A stretch of DNA of 64,000 nt. It comes from Knufia peltigerae. Lineage: Eukaryota; Ascomycota; Eurotiomycetes; Chaetothyriales; Trichomeriaceae. The translations under genes and the position numbers were made by a program. Below the pieces are notes generated by a model. It saw nothing but the letters and a program-made list of their open reading frames with translations, did not search any database and had not been told where the DNA came from. Position 1 is the stretch's first letter, and each line of letters begins with the position of its first letter. Location of the stretch: contig JAPDRN010000006.1 in the NCBI GenBank assembly GCA_030247855.1, positions 1 through 64,000 of the forward strand. Reading direction: 5' to 3'. Shown piece by piece: positions 22,669 to 34,141 of this stretch.

Positions 22669-24510
22669 TCATCCCTGCACAATCTTGGAAACTAAATCCG
22701 CAGCAGCAACAGTGTCTTCGTCGCGGAAGTGTTTCCCCACGAGCTGCAACGAAATTGGAGCATCAGTAAATTTGCTGGGAACATCTACAGCTCCCTGTCA
22801 GTATAGTCCAAATGAAAATGATGGCGTTGCACATACATTTCTTATACTCTCGCTCATCATCAGTCGACCGTGGCTGGTAATCAGCTTCAACGACATCAAT
22901 GCTCGGCTCGGCTTTCAAGCCAGTTGGGAACGCCACGCAGGGTTGGTCAAGAATGTTCCATATCGCGGTATATAGCCAGTACTGGCCAGTTGCAAGCTCT
23001 GATGCTACACCCAAATAAGCAGGGCAAAGAATGAAGTCTACTCCACGCTCTTTCATGACTCGATGATAACTACACAAGTTAGTAGAGATTCATGGCAGAT
23101 CTTATCGCAGGCACACAAACTCACTCTGCTCGGTATGCTTCGCGCCGGACATTTAGCTCCCAGTTTTCGGCCACAGTGAGCGGCTCAGGCCTAGCATAGT
23201 TGAAAGCCCAGGTAGTCAACGGTGCAACAGGCTCTCCGCCTTCTGCGAGAATGTCCTTCTGTAATTTTGCAGCATCAGGGAAGTAAAGCGCAGCGAGGAT
23301 GTCCCAGCCTCTAGCATGTTCATAAGGCTCAAAGTCAACTACTTTCACTCCTGCTGCCTTGAGCTTTTCAACTGCACGGCGAAGGCCACGGGAGACTGGG
23401 GGGTGTGGGTGAACGACACTGATAACGAAGTTAGCAAGATACTTGAATGGCCACACGATATAAATCGCTTCCTCACCCATCATCCCAGATGACCCCAACG
23501 GTGATTCCGTCTACCTTTGCTGGGGGTGCCTGCTTCCATGGCAATGGCACCAGCGATGTCTCTTCTTCCCATGGCTCCTGGTCGAGTATTGCCTTTTGGA
23601 ACAAATTGATATCGGCTATACTATTCGCTAGAGGGGAAATCACACAGCGAATACTTTCTTGGCCGTCTCCAGCCAATACAACACCTTTGTAGGGATTTCT
23701 GAGTGCTGTTGTTCTGAGTCCGTACGCCCCGCAGAACGCAGCTGGAACTCTCACAGAGCCTCCAATGTCAGTTCCTACACCAAGCACAGCGCAGCGGAAG
23801 CCGAGAGATGCACCCTCGCCACCACTGGAACCACCTGGAGTTAGTTTACGATTGTGAGGGTTGACAGTAGGACCGTAGATGACGTTATCGCAATCGATAT
23901 GCTAAGAAGGAGCGTGAGAAAGTGGTCGCATCTCATGACTGGAGAAAGTTGAACTCACCATGAGACTTTGCGGTGCATTGGTCCTCACATGAATCACTGC
24001 CCCGGCGTTCCTCAAAAGTTTGACAAGCAAGGCATCTTCTGTGGCCACATTGTCGGTCCATGCAATATAGCAAGAATGACAAATGTGGTCTTTGATGGCT
24101 ACATGCTCCTTCACAGAGATCGGAAGACCATGCAAAGGGCCAACAAGACGACCAGTAGACTTGTAGTATGCATCCAACTCGACAGCGCGAGCAAGAGCAT
24201 CTTCCACCAGGAACTCGGTGGCAAAGTTCAACAATTGATGTCCAATATGGGCACGTTTGAGAAACGCAGTGGTCGTCTCAACGGCTGTCAAAGTACCCGC
24301 GGCCATTTCTGCCAAAAGATCAACCCCGTTTTTCTTGGTGATTTCGAGCTCCCTGGGCTCCAGGAGAGTACATTTGTCCGGAAAATCTGCAACGTTCAAA
24401 TGGTCAGGCGGTGGTAGCTCACTGGCAGGCAAAAGCCAGGCAGGATTCAACGAGTCTTGCAAGACCTTCCTGCATTTCTCGGCTTTCAGTTGCCATGCTG
24501 CTTGAACCAT
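22669..24510 (-). CDS. Amidase (acetamidase/AmdS-like, amidase-signature family)
   Basis: Hydrolyses carboxylic amides to acid and ammonia; fungal relatives include acetamidase. Five exons (23959-24510, 23477-23901, 23125-23418, 22837-23069, 22669-22790) give 541 residues, the usual acetamidase length. The Ser-cisSer-Lys triad is visible: Lys in 'PISVKEHV', cis-Ser in 'GGSSGGEG', nucleophile Ser in 'GTDIGGSVR'. All introns are 46-58 bp and keep frame. The last acceptor is best placed at GGGAG|CT, which gives 'SVDVPSKFTDAPISLQLVG', matching the family. It shares a 983-bp divergent promoter region with an MFS transporter. Exact substrate unknown. Confidence 0.9.
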
Positions 24511-25493
24511 GGTTGGCTATATGTGGCCCGATCTGCCGTGCTAGAATTTGAAGGTTGGAAAATCAAGAAAGACCAGAAGATGTAGTCAGAAAATAGTATA
24601 TCCTGAAGATAAACGGGTCACGTTTCGCTCGAGTAAGCGATTTTTGATATACTTCGATGTTGAGAACGAGACTGAAAGTTGTGTGACAATGATCCACGAC
24701 TTCCTTTTGTACCTCCGACTCAGACATTCAAGACAACGAGTTCATCTCGCTGTCAACGTGACCAATCGAGTATATTTGCGAGTCAACGGACACCTGGTCA
24801 TGTTTCGAGGAGAAAAGACGGGGGTTCACGCACGCTGATCTGGCCAATGTGGTATCTCCAGCTTCTTCCCCGAACAGGATACAGATCAATTTTCTTATCA
24901 AAACCTTGCCCGCGCCACTGGGACAGTGCGGAGCCAAGATAGGACATGATATCTCCGAAGTGACAAGCTTGCAGAGAGTCCGGCAGGATTTCTGTGACGA
25001 TATGGCGACTCGACAAGGGTCAAGATATGGGATTAATCCACTGGATCGAATCCATGATGGGACCATATCATACCCGCCTTTATTCCGGAATGTCAACAAG
25101 AAGATCCACTTCTCGTAATTATCTTCAATTGGTCAGTTTGTAGAAAACCACATGGGACCATGACCTTATACCCAGCTATTCTGGTTTGAGCGTGAGTTGT
25201 AGGTGCGACCCAGAAGAGCGATAGACTCGCAAAAATGGATCATTGGGCTAGCAGTTATCGAACCCCGTCTGTCGAGATGTGCATCTGATTGTTTGGATCA
25301 GCGATCGTCTTATTAGTTTCACTCGCGTAGTGTAGCTCATGCAGATAGATTTCGACCGAAAGATGGTACCGTGTGCTTATAAAAAGAGAGGGTGAATCCT
25401 CTTGATCAACACTCAAATAGTTGATGTGGTCGTAACTGCTCTGAAAGTCTTCCATAAGTTTGTGTTTCGCTCATACTGGACCACAGCAAGCCG
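24511..25493. promoter_or_regulatory. Divergent promoter region amidase / MFS transporter
   Basis: A 983-bp region between two divergent starts. It contains HGATAR-type sites, the binding consensus of the nitrogen regulator AreA, at 24607-24612, 24895-24900 (reverse), 24937-24942, 25219-25224 and 25343-25348. Five is only moderately above random expectation, so nitrogen control is a guess that fits an amidase. Confidence 0.4.
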
Positions 25494-27566
25494 ATGACCA
25501 TGACTGCGTCGGCAGATGACTACGTACCAGGAACGGTACACCTGGTGGATTTGCAAGGAACAGTCCAAGCTCGCCACGCTGGTGGTGGCAAGGACGATAT
25601 CGTCCTCGTACCTCCTCCATCTGACAATCCTGATGACCCGTTGAACTGGTCACCAAGACGCAAACAACTTGCTTTGTTTTGTCAGTGCGTGTACGTGGCG
25701 GAAATCGAGAAGTGTTCTGCTGTGTGAGTGCTGATGAGATACTGCAGCTATATCCTGGCTATCGGATATGCTTCAGCGGCCATATACTCAGTCATCGTGC
25801 CCATTTCGGAAGCCACGAGTCTATCTGTAGGAGACTTGAACGCCGGCACTGGTTACATGTTTCTTGCTTTCGGGTGTGTTGCATGTCCTCGATCTATCCT
25901 TCAGTGCCTTGTGTCTTTGGGGAGAATACTGTCTGACTTTCTGACTCTTTAGTTGGGGCTGCTTGTTCTGGCAACCTATTGCCCAGCAGTATGGCAAGCG
26001 TCCAGTATATCTGCTGGGTCTTCTGACCACGACTGTGAGTGATGCTTTTGGAATCTGTACCTCTGCGACATAACGCTAACAGACCACCCTGAAGGGTATC
26101 ATGATGTGGGCTCCATATACAACGACCAACGGTCAGTGGATCGCCAACAAGATCTTACAGGGCTTCTTTGGGGCACCAATTGAATCTCTGTGTGAAATTT
26201 CGATTTCGGACGTTGTAAGTAGATCCCAGTCCAATGTATGTGTGGAAGCAAATATGAGCTCTGACAAATGGGAAAGTATTTCACCCACGAACGTGGGACT
26301 TACATGGGAGTATACGCACTCTTCTTGACCGGTAGTAACTTCGTGGCACCTCTCTGCTCGGGTTTCATCAATTACGGCCAAAACTGGCAATGGGTCCTGG
26401 TGAGTGTGTCTCATGAAGATGATGTCAATTATGCTGACAACTCGGCAGTATTGGTGTGCAATATTCAACGGGGTAGCTTTCATCATCTGCTTCTTTCTCA
26501 TGGAGGAGACCAACTTTCATCGAAAACCTCTCCTTGGAATTGAACCAGACGCACAAGGCACGGAAGACGAAGCCACTGATTCAAGGGTCACGGATTCTGG
26601 AGACCCGGAAAAGCAGCCCACTGTGCAGAACTCCGTGAGCCCAACCACTTCCACACCGTATACCAGGAAGACCTACTGGCAGAAACTCGGCTTGATTCGA
26701 AAAGAAGACCTGAAGAAGAAAAATCAGCTGAAAAGCATGTTTATTCGGCCATTGCTCTTTCTCTCATTGCCTGGCGTCTCCTTTGCGGGTTTCATGTATG
26801 GCGCTATTGTGTGCTATTTCAATGTCCTGAACGGAACCACCTCGCTCATTTTATCGAGTCCTCCGTACAACTTCCCCTCTAGCATGGTTGGATTATCTTA
26901 TGTTGCTTGTCTGATCGGCGTGTTTTTGGGGTAAGTGACAACATTAACGCATCATCATAATCCCGTTACTGAGGGAAAATTCTAGGTCTTACTATTCTGG
27001 CATCCTGGGCGACAAGCTGGTCATCTGGAAAGCCCGAAGAAATAACGGTGTCATGGAACCAGAGCATCGGTTATGGCTATACTGTGCCTTGGTGGTTCTG
27101 ATTCCTGGCGGCTTTCTCATCTGGGGCGTCGGTGCAGCTCACAAGGTCCACTGGTTTGGTCTCGTCTTCGCCATGGGTATGCTGGCCGGTTCGATTTCCA
27201 TCGGCTGTCAGGTGCCATGTGCCTACTGCATTGATTCCTACAAGGACATCAGTGGCGACGCTATGGTGACCGTCATCCTCATTCGGAACACAATGAGTTT
27301 TGCCGTGAGCTATGGGTAAGTCCTGCAAGGTTTCTCCCCTTTATCTCTCATACGTACATGATGCTGAGATATATATACGCAGAATCACTCCATGGGTAAC
27401 AAACATGGGATATCAGAACGCTTTCCTGGTCGGCGCCTTCGTGTCCATGGCACAGATATTGGTGTTCTTGATCTTCATCAAATGGGGCCGTTCGATGCGT
27501 AAAGGCACAGCAACACGGTATAAAAGATATGTGATGGAATTGGAGGCAGACGGTCTGAAGCATTAA
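25494..27566 (+). CDS. MFS transporter, DHA1-like
   Basis: Multi-pass plasma-membrane permease or exporter of 551 residues in eight exons: 25494-25690, 25748-25873, 25953-26034, 26083-26214, 26277-26399, 26449-26930, 26986-27315 and 27383-27566. All seven introns are 48-79 bp with GT-AG ends, and the phases agree. The opening 'DNPDDPLNWSPRRKQLAL' is typical of fungal DHA1-type transporters. 'QQYGKRPVYLLG' is the loop 2-3 signature region and 'FTHERGTYMGVYAL' a second one. A charged loop of ~70 residues separates the two halves. It could import the amidase substrate or export a product; the cargo cannot be predicted. Confidence 0.88.
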
Positions 27567-27954
27567 GCTCGACGGATCAATGTTACACACCGACTTTCGG
27601 ACGCACCAAGCACTGAATCTGGTGCAGCAGAAAGGAACAGAGCATATCTTACGATCGACCTTGTTACTCGCAAAGGAAATCCGAAAAAAGATATCCTATA
27701 CATCGTCAACCATTACTTCATGTCCGACATAATAACATTGGCGTGATAACCCCTCAGGATGCTTGCTGTGACATCCATCTCATTTCATCATCAAGGCATT
27801 TCTTTCGTACATGAATTTGAACAAACGCAAGGTCCAAGAGCGCTTCAGTGGTGTAATCATACATTTCTTTCTCGACGAACTCCAAACAGCCGTCTTCATG
27901 CCGCATCTGCACTTTTTGTCCGTGCATTTCGGAATTGAGCAGAGGCCGTCTGTC
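27567..27954. other. Intergenic between convergent genes
   Basis: 3' flanks of the MFS gene and of the minus-strand SIM-containing gene. Nothing recognised. Confidence 0.6.
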
Positions 27955-29532
27955 CTAAAACAGATAGTCTAACCCATCACCAACGTCCTCCTGATGGTCA
28001 GCCGGCTCTTGATAGTCTGGGAGAGGCCTTCCATCGCCATCCTCAATCGCCAGTGGTGAGATCGAGTGGATAGAGCAACCGCCTTCCTCATTGTCTTCGA
28101 CGTCCGCAGCATCTTCGTCTCGGAAATACTCCTCGAAGCATGCTTCCAGATCGCTCGAGTCCTCGTCAGCTTTGGAGCTAGCCTCGTCTATTGGTTGAGG
28201 GAGAGCAGAGGTTAGACCAGAAGTCTTCTTCGGTGCAACCTTTTCTCGCGATTTGCCCTTGACTGCTGCACCTTCTTTGATGCTTGGCTTCGCGATGGCT
28301 CCCTTCTGAGCAGCAGAGGATCTCTTACTTGCTGCTGTGTCCCAGCCAGATTCCTTCTTCTTTTTCTCTGACATGCGGATGTTGAGATCCAAGCTATCTC
28401 TATCCCGTCGATTGGAGATTTCTCTCGCATATTCAGGGCTAGGCTTCATTCCCAGGGCTTTGGCAAGATGTAAATTGGCCAAAGGTCCTTGCCACCGCTC
28501 AGTCTTGGCCCAGAACTCGGCCGCAGTGGCGCGCTTCTTGGGGGGCGGTGGGGAGGTGCCTGCGTCGGGCACCTGTGGTGGAGAGAACTCTGGAGTAGAC
28601 GAAACGAGAGGCGACGTTGTGGGATTCGTCGAGCTTGTTGCCGGCGAAGTCTCGGTCTGTTCTGCAGATTCACTGCGAGAACGACGGCGCTGGCAGCGAG
28701 TATTGTTGGCCTGTTGGAGTGCTGCGGCTGGTGCTGAGACTGGTGCTGCTTGGCCGACGATTTGCCCTGTAGGCACATGGCCTCCTTCAAGGCATGTGAC
28801 ATTCTTGAAGTGATCTTGAGCAACCACGTCGTCGTCGACACTTGTAAGATCAACAATTTCAGTTGGCTGTTGTTGTCTTTGGATATTTGGGTGTCGTAAA
28901 CCGACTTCGAAGTAATGACTAGGACTATTGTCGGGAATGGTGCTGTTTCTATTGTTGTCTCCATTTACCCTAGCCTTGAGACCCTGGTAGTATGCGATCA
29001 GATAGTCACATCGTCTCAGAATCCCAGCGCTTTGCTGGTATTGGGGGTTGTGAGGGTTTATTGGCTGAATTCCGCCGTTTGTGACCTCAAAGGCAAAGAA
29101 GTTCCTCATTTGGGCATACCTATGTGATATGGTCCGGCCTTCTCTCAGTAACCGGTCGTTGAGAGCCCGAAGGTGGTTGTTGTCTTGTTCTAAAGTCGCT
29201 ATACGCTGTTGAAGAGCTGTCATGGCGTCTCCCTGAACAGAATCATTCTTATATTGGCAGAAGGCTCCTTGAAATCCATCGTAGTCGCTGTCTGAAAGAG
29301 GTGCCGTAGGCAAATGTGGGTTGCAAATGTATCCAGGTGCCACATTGTTTGTCATGGTTGGAGGAAACGGGTTGGTAGGCTCATGATAAACGTCAGCCAT
29401 ACCGTTCGAGGGCAGCATGTTAAACGCATGGTGGCTGCTGGTAGCAGGGAATGACTGGGAATTGTCTGGGTTGTAGGTGTTCGCCATTCGGGAGGGTCGA
29501 CCAACCTGGTGGTTGAAACGGTTGTAATCCAT
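27955..29532 (-). CDS. Disordered coiled-coil protein with a SUMO-interaction-like motif
   Basis: A 525-residue protein from the ATG at 29532 (MDYNRFNHQV). I do not recognise a family. Residues 1-100 are Asn/Pro-rich. About 103-135 form a heptad-like helix ('MTALQQRIATLEQDNNHLRAL' area). Residues 225-230 read EIVDLT followed by SVDDDVV, a textbook hydrophobic-plus-acidic SUMO-interaction pattern. The middle is Ser/Thr/Pro-rich, a Lys-rich stretch follows, and the tail is strongly acidic. The frame continues upstream of the ATG to a TTTTAG at about 29634, so an upstream exon is possible; an ATG-started frame near 30043 (MANQPIVPTP) might supply it, but no consistent splice was found. Confidence 0.65.
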   Translation of the reverse strand: MDYNRFNHQVGRPSRMANTYNPDNSQSFPATSSHHAFNMLPSNGMADVYHEPTNPFPPTMTNNVAPGYICNPHLPTAPLSDSDYDGFQGAFCQYKNDSVQGDAMTALQQRIATLEQDNNHLRALNDRLLREGRTISHRYAQMRNFFAFEVTNGGIQPINPHNPQYQQSAGILRRCDYLIAYYQGLKARVNGDNNRNSTIPDNSPSHYFEVGLRHPNIQRQQQPTEIVDLTSVDDDVVAQDHFKNVTCLEGGHVPTGQIVGQAAPVSAPAAALQQANNTRCQRRRSRSESAEQTETSPATSSTNPTTSPLVSSTPEFSPPQVPDAGTSPPPPKKRATAAEFWAKTERWQGPLANLHLAKALGMKPSPEYAREISNRRDRDSLDLNIRMSEKKKKESGWDTAASKRSSAAQKGAIAKPSIKEGAAVKGKSREKVAPKKTSGLTSALPQPIDEASSKADEDSSDLEACFEEYFRDEDAADVEDNEEGGCSIHSISPLAIEDGDGRPLPDYQEPADHQEDVGDGLDYLF

Positions 29533-30448
29533 ACTGGCAAAGAAAGAAGAACGATTACCAGTGGGTGGATGAGTTATCACTTGAGGTGTTCGAGGAATGA
29601 GCGGCACAGGCTTCGCAGCTTCGAGGACTTGCTAAAAGATCGAAAGTACCCAGGAGGCTGTAGAGGAGAGCAAGGTCAGCGAAAATTTTTCAGGAAGATG
29701 GCAGTTGAAAGACTCACTGAACCACTATTGCTGTATAAGGCGTTCAAGAAGGCCCACAAGCATTTCCTACCACCAAACTCGGAAGTTTCTACCTTGAACC
29801 AGTCTATGGTGCTCTGAGGTGGACTCGATTTCAAACTTTGATGCGACACACACGCCTTGGTAAGAACTCTGCGGACTCACAGGCATGTTCTCCGGGGGTG
29901 TTGTCACGATCACTCCAGGCAGCGCAAGACTGGACTTCTTTCAGTGGCGGTCCAGCGCTTTGCTCACCTGGCCTTGTACGGGCGACAGGCTGATTGTCCA
30001 TGGTGAGGACCGTGGGAGTGGGTACAATGGGCTGATTGGCCATCTCGGTGAGTGATTGTGAATCCTCAGTAGGGTCAGTCTGTCTTCAATAATATATGAT
30101 ATTCATTAAATAGTAAACCTGTATGACACTTCACCTACTGCTAATATACACCAACAGTGTCAAACGTTGGTGTTTGTCCAAACGAAACAACATCAACCCG
30201 ATAACGATCCTTATCGATAGCACAACATTTATTGGACAACCGGAACAAAATATCCGACGATGGCCGAAGATCAGCCGATCGAAAGAGTGACAGCCTTGAT
30301 GGCTTTGATGGCCATGATAGCATATTCCTCCCCCCAGTCTTCCACCGACGATTCTCGCCCATTCCCTCCGCTCCCAGGAAGAATTCCGGTCGCTCACAAG
30401 AAGCTCAGCACGTTCTTCGAGGACTTGGAGGATGAGCAAAAAGTCAAC
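29533..30448. other. Divergent intergenic region, SIM protein / LST8
   Basis: Upstream regions of two divergent genes. May contain unplaced 5' exons of the minus-strand gene (an ATG at 30043 opens a 70-codon frame). On the plus strand, 30260-30448 is open and in frame with LST8. Confidence 0.45.
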
Positions 30449-31793
30449 ATGAGTGTCATTCTCTGTACTGGTATGCTGAACTGAAAATCAGCCCTACTAC
30501 TCGTATCTGCTAACGATGGTTGTCTGTAGCTGGCTATGACCACACAATCCGGTGCGCATGAAGAGACATCACATCCTTCGTGTGTGTATGCTGATTCCGT
30601 CTGACTCTAGGTTCTGGGAGGCTCTCTCTGGCATCTGCTCGCGAACGATCCAGCATCCCGAATCCCAAGTCAACCGACTATGCATCACCCCAGACAAGAA
30701 ATACCTAGCTGCAGCCGGTCGGCATATGGTGCGCCTCTACGACATCAAGTCGAGCAATCCAAATCCTATCATGCAGTTTGAGGGACACACAAACAACATC
30801 ACAGGAGTCGCGTTTCACTGTGAGGGCAAGTGGATGGTGACCAGTTCTGAGGACTCCACCGTAAGAGTTTGGGATACACGTTCAGGCCAGATCCAACGCA
30901 ACTATCAACACACTCACCCGGTCAATGATGTTGTCATTCATCCAAATCAAGGTGAATTGGTCAGCTGCGATCGCGGCGGAAACATTCGCATCTGGGATCT
31001 GGGTGAGAGTAAATGCACACACCAACTCGTTCCTGTCGAGGATGTCTCCATGGCCAGCGTGAGTGTTGCGAGTGATGGATCTCTCCTTGCCGCAGGCAAC
31101 AATCTAGTGAGTCCACTGGCTTCGCATGCCTTGTCCGGAGCAGGCTAACTGTGACCTTAGGGCGATGTCTACATCTGGCGCATGTATCAGAATCATGACT
31201 CGACAACTCTCTTGCCATGCCGCGTCTTCAAGGCTCACAAGGACTATCTGACTCGCTTGTTACTGTCCCCAGACATCAAGTTGCTGGCGACATGCAGTGC
31301 CGACCACACAGTCCGAATCTGGAAAATTGACATGAACGAAGAACACCTCGAGGTCATTCCCGAGTCAGAGACTCAAGCCGACGGTGCGAACCCAGCCATG
31401 TCTCAGAGTCAGCCAATCCTCAACGGCAGCTCAGGTGAAGCACAGCCACCAGCAAACCCTGTTGTCCCAGGCGACCCATCGACCTACTTTCAATCACGAT
31501 CGACCGGTAGCTTGACTTCTGTCTCACAGTCGATGTCGGCATCCTCATTCCGTGCATTGAGCGACTTGATAGCCACTCGTCGTCCTCTGCCTTGCAATGC
31601 GAGTTTAGACAACCATCAGCGCTGGGTCTGGGATTGTGCATTCAGTGCAGACTCGGCCTACTTGGTGACTGTCTGTAGCGACCACTACGCTCGTCTTTGG
31701 GAGTTGGCTACTGCAAGTATCATTCGACAGTACAATGGCCATCACCGTGGTGCTGTTTGCGTGGCTCTCAATGACTACTCCAACCCACCCTAG
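30449..31793 (+). CDS. LST8: TOR complex subunit Lst8 (WD40)
   Basis: Seven-bladed WD40 partner of TOR kinase in TORC1 and TORC2. Exons 30449-30470, 30530-30551, 30611-31106 and 31161-31793 give 390 residues. The family start 'MSVILCTAGYDHTIRFWEA' is assembled only by joining two successive 22-nt exons to exon 3. Repeats such as 'GKWMVTSSEDSTVRVWD' and 'NQGELVSCDRGGNIRIWDL' are near-canonical, and the C-terminus 'GAVCVALNDYS' is diagnostic. Between blades 6 and 7 sits a Ser/Gln/Pro-rich insertion of roughly 75 residues. The frame is open upstream to an ATG at 30260, which would add 63 residues; the conserved start is preferred. Confidence 0.92.
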
Positions 31794-32300
31794 GAAGGTG
31801 AGGAAGAGGAGATGAAATGATTTCCATCTGCAGCGATGGCGTAAGGCGTTCATCAGGGTTACCACAAAAACATTGCGTTATGATTTGGCATGGACAATGT
31901 CTTGGCTTATTGGGCATAGCATACTGGGGGTTGACATGGACATGAATCACAGGTACACAACTGTACTTGGCGGTTGAGCTTTCGGCTTCCGCTTGCCACG
32001 GCCTAAGAACGATCAGGTTGGCGAAGGGCACAACGTTGGGAGACCCTCCAAAAGGTCAATGGGCTGGATTTGTCGAGATTCTTATTATGTAGTATTACGG
32101 ATTGATACCCAGAAGAGCACTTGGGATGAGCCTAGCCGTCCTTACAGCGGATTTCGCCAGGATGTCCTAATACAGCTTGAAGCTTACACAGGGTGCCGCC
32201 CATGATTTTCCCTTGCTCCAGATTTTTCAACTTGTGCTGTTGTAATTCGCCTTTCCCAGATCGAGATGTCCATATTTTTAGAAACATACAAGCATGAGCC
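31794..32300. other. Intergenic between convergent LST8 and VTC1
   Basis: 3' flanks of both genes. No further feature recognised. Confidence 0.6.
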
Positions 32301-32744
32301 TCATGCCTCAACCAGTCGGAGCACGAAATTAACCACAACTGCTGCCAGCAGCGCCAATGCCAGTACTGTCGGTCCGATCCTGTCATCGAATCCTCCTTGT
32401 CCTCGAACCCGAATGGACTTTGCCCGCCAGTGGAAGGTGAACAGGGCGTAGATCATAGCCGCCATGGCGACCAGGGTGAATAGACCTGCAGAGATGCGGC
32501 CTACCTTGTCACCAAAGTTGAGAAGGCCGACAGCTAAGCCGCCTAGGATAACGGTGAAGTTGAGCCATGAGAGGAATGTTCGCTCGTTTGCGAAAAAGAC
32601 CTTGGGTTCGACACGGGTGGGGAGTGCAATACGTTTGCCTAATCACAATGATAGCGTCAGCATGGTATCGCATTGAAACCACACCCAGAAAATAGAGGCT
32701 TGCTTCTTACCTGGGGCACTTTGCAGGAGGGGTTGTTCGGACAT
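32301..32744 (-). CDS. VTC1: Vacuolar transporter chaperone 1 (VTC complex)
   Basis: Small three-helix membrane subunit of the VTC polyphosphate polymerase at the vacuole, DUF202 fold. Exon 1 (32711-32744) gives MSEQPLLQSAP. After a 72-bp intron (GTAAGA...TTAG), exon 2 (32301-32638) continues 'GKRIALPTRVEPKVFFANERTF', the diagnostic VTC1 stretch. Three membrane spans follow ('WLNFTVILGGLAVGLL', 'LFTLVAMAAMIYAL', 'VLALALLAAVVVNFVLRL'). Length is 123 residues, close to the family. The 34-nt first exon is supported by phase and similarity. Confidence 0.92.
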
Positions 32745-33436
32745 AGTGTTTGTTTGCTTGTTTGTTACACAGACGGATCGGTGCCCAGAATTGCTAAACC
32801 AATTGCTGCGGATTCGGCGAGTGATGGCACCAAGTATCTGGATATAGGTCTCGGTGACGGGACTTTTTCTCTCTGTTCTCTTGGGTCTAAGCCGCGTTCA
32901 AAGATAAAACCTGGAATCTTAGATGACTGTAACTCCTCCCGGGTATCTGGTGTGTTCGACGAAGTCCTTGTGTATGATTGACCAAGGTACCCAACTCTTG
33001 CAGACCTTGGTACCAACCAAGTCTCGATGCCAAACCCCAATCTGAGAGGGAGGGACAAGCAGCAGACAACACAACGAGATTTCCGCCCGGTCGACTGCAG
33101 GTGGTGAAGATGAGTCGGGCAAGTGCAGATAGTGCCGTTTCAATTGGTTTGCTTTCTCTCTGATTTCGTCCTGCCGTTCAGAACTCGCACCCTCAATTTT
33201 CGTGCAGATAAAATTCGCAAAGAATACAGATCCAGCGTCGGACCTTTTCAAAGCTATACACAAAATACTTTCAAGAAGCTAGGAAAAAAAAGAAAACCCC
33301 TCTCAGGCTTGAGCTTCTTGTCGGTCGCTTGCACAACGAGGTCATTGGTGGGGCTATTGATTCGCGACTGCACCATTCGCAGCGACAGGGACCGACACGT
33401 GCCATTCGAGGTTGGAATTGCGCTCGAGTGAGTAAA
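32745..33436. other. Divergent intergenic region upstream of VTC1
   Basis: Promoter region of VTC1 and of the open frame that leads into the Tctex-1 gene. No individual site identified. Confidence 0.5.
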
Positions 33437-34141
33437 ATGCCGGCCCTACCGTTTGTACGGAAGATCAAATCAACGCTGGATGCTGGACATTTGATTTCTA
33501 GTTCCCCACGTCGAAATACACATGCCACACAGCCGTCAACAAACGACGAGCAAGCACCAAGCACTCCCACACGGCTTGAGAAATCCCAGCACAACCGTCT
33601 ACATACTAGGGTATCATCGCTAGGAAGCCAGAGTTTCAGCACACTCCGGTCCCAGCCAGAACGTACCTTTGTCGACCTCCGCAGACGACTTGCACGCAAA
33701 GCATCTGTGTTTAGTTTGCGAGCAAAGAGGTGGAAAGCAGAAGTTCGAGGTCGAGAGCGAGAACGAGGGCAAGAGCAAGGGCAAGAGAATTATCCAGAGA
33801 GTGGTGCCAAAGGGACTGAACAATTCGTCCAGCAAGAGAAGGTTTTGGCCCGCGAAGCGAAAGATTGTTCAGATCTCGAGGTTCGGTCGGACGTCTACGA
33901 CAAGGCAAACGAAGGAGATCCTGCTCCTCCAGGAAAAGGCCTCGACACCCCTTCAGCTTCTTCCATAGCGACCATCCCTTCTCCACATATACAGTCCTAC
34001 TCTGTACCAGCAAAGCCCACACTTTCAGCTGTGTATCCTGGTCGGCCGCTCGACCAAATCGATTCGGTTCAAGCACAGATTCTTGGTCAACAGGAAAATT
34101 ACGTCTGCAGAGAAATAGCAGGCGGAGTAATCTGCGTCAAC
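33437..34141 (+). other. Long open frame continuous with the Tctex-1 gene
   Basis: From the ATG at 33437 (MPALPFVRKI) the frame runs 235 codons without a stop into the Tctex-1 start. The translation is Ser/Arg/Glu-rich and low in complexity, with no recognised domain. It is either a genuine N-terminal extension of the dynein light chain, part of a separate unrecognised gene, or chance. A 235-codon run is unlikely by chance in sequence of this base composition. Confidence 0.45.

Noticed and set aside
24600..25360. GATA-site cluster as proof of nitrogen regulation
   Set aside because: Five sites against about three expected is too weak to annotate individual AreA sites.
29831..30043. 70-codon frame MANQPIVPTP as a first exon of the SIM protein gene
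   Set aside because: No donor/acceptor pair joins it in frame to the downstream exon without a stop.
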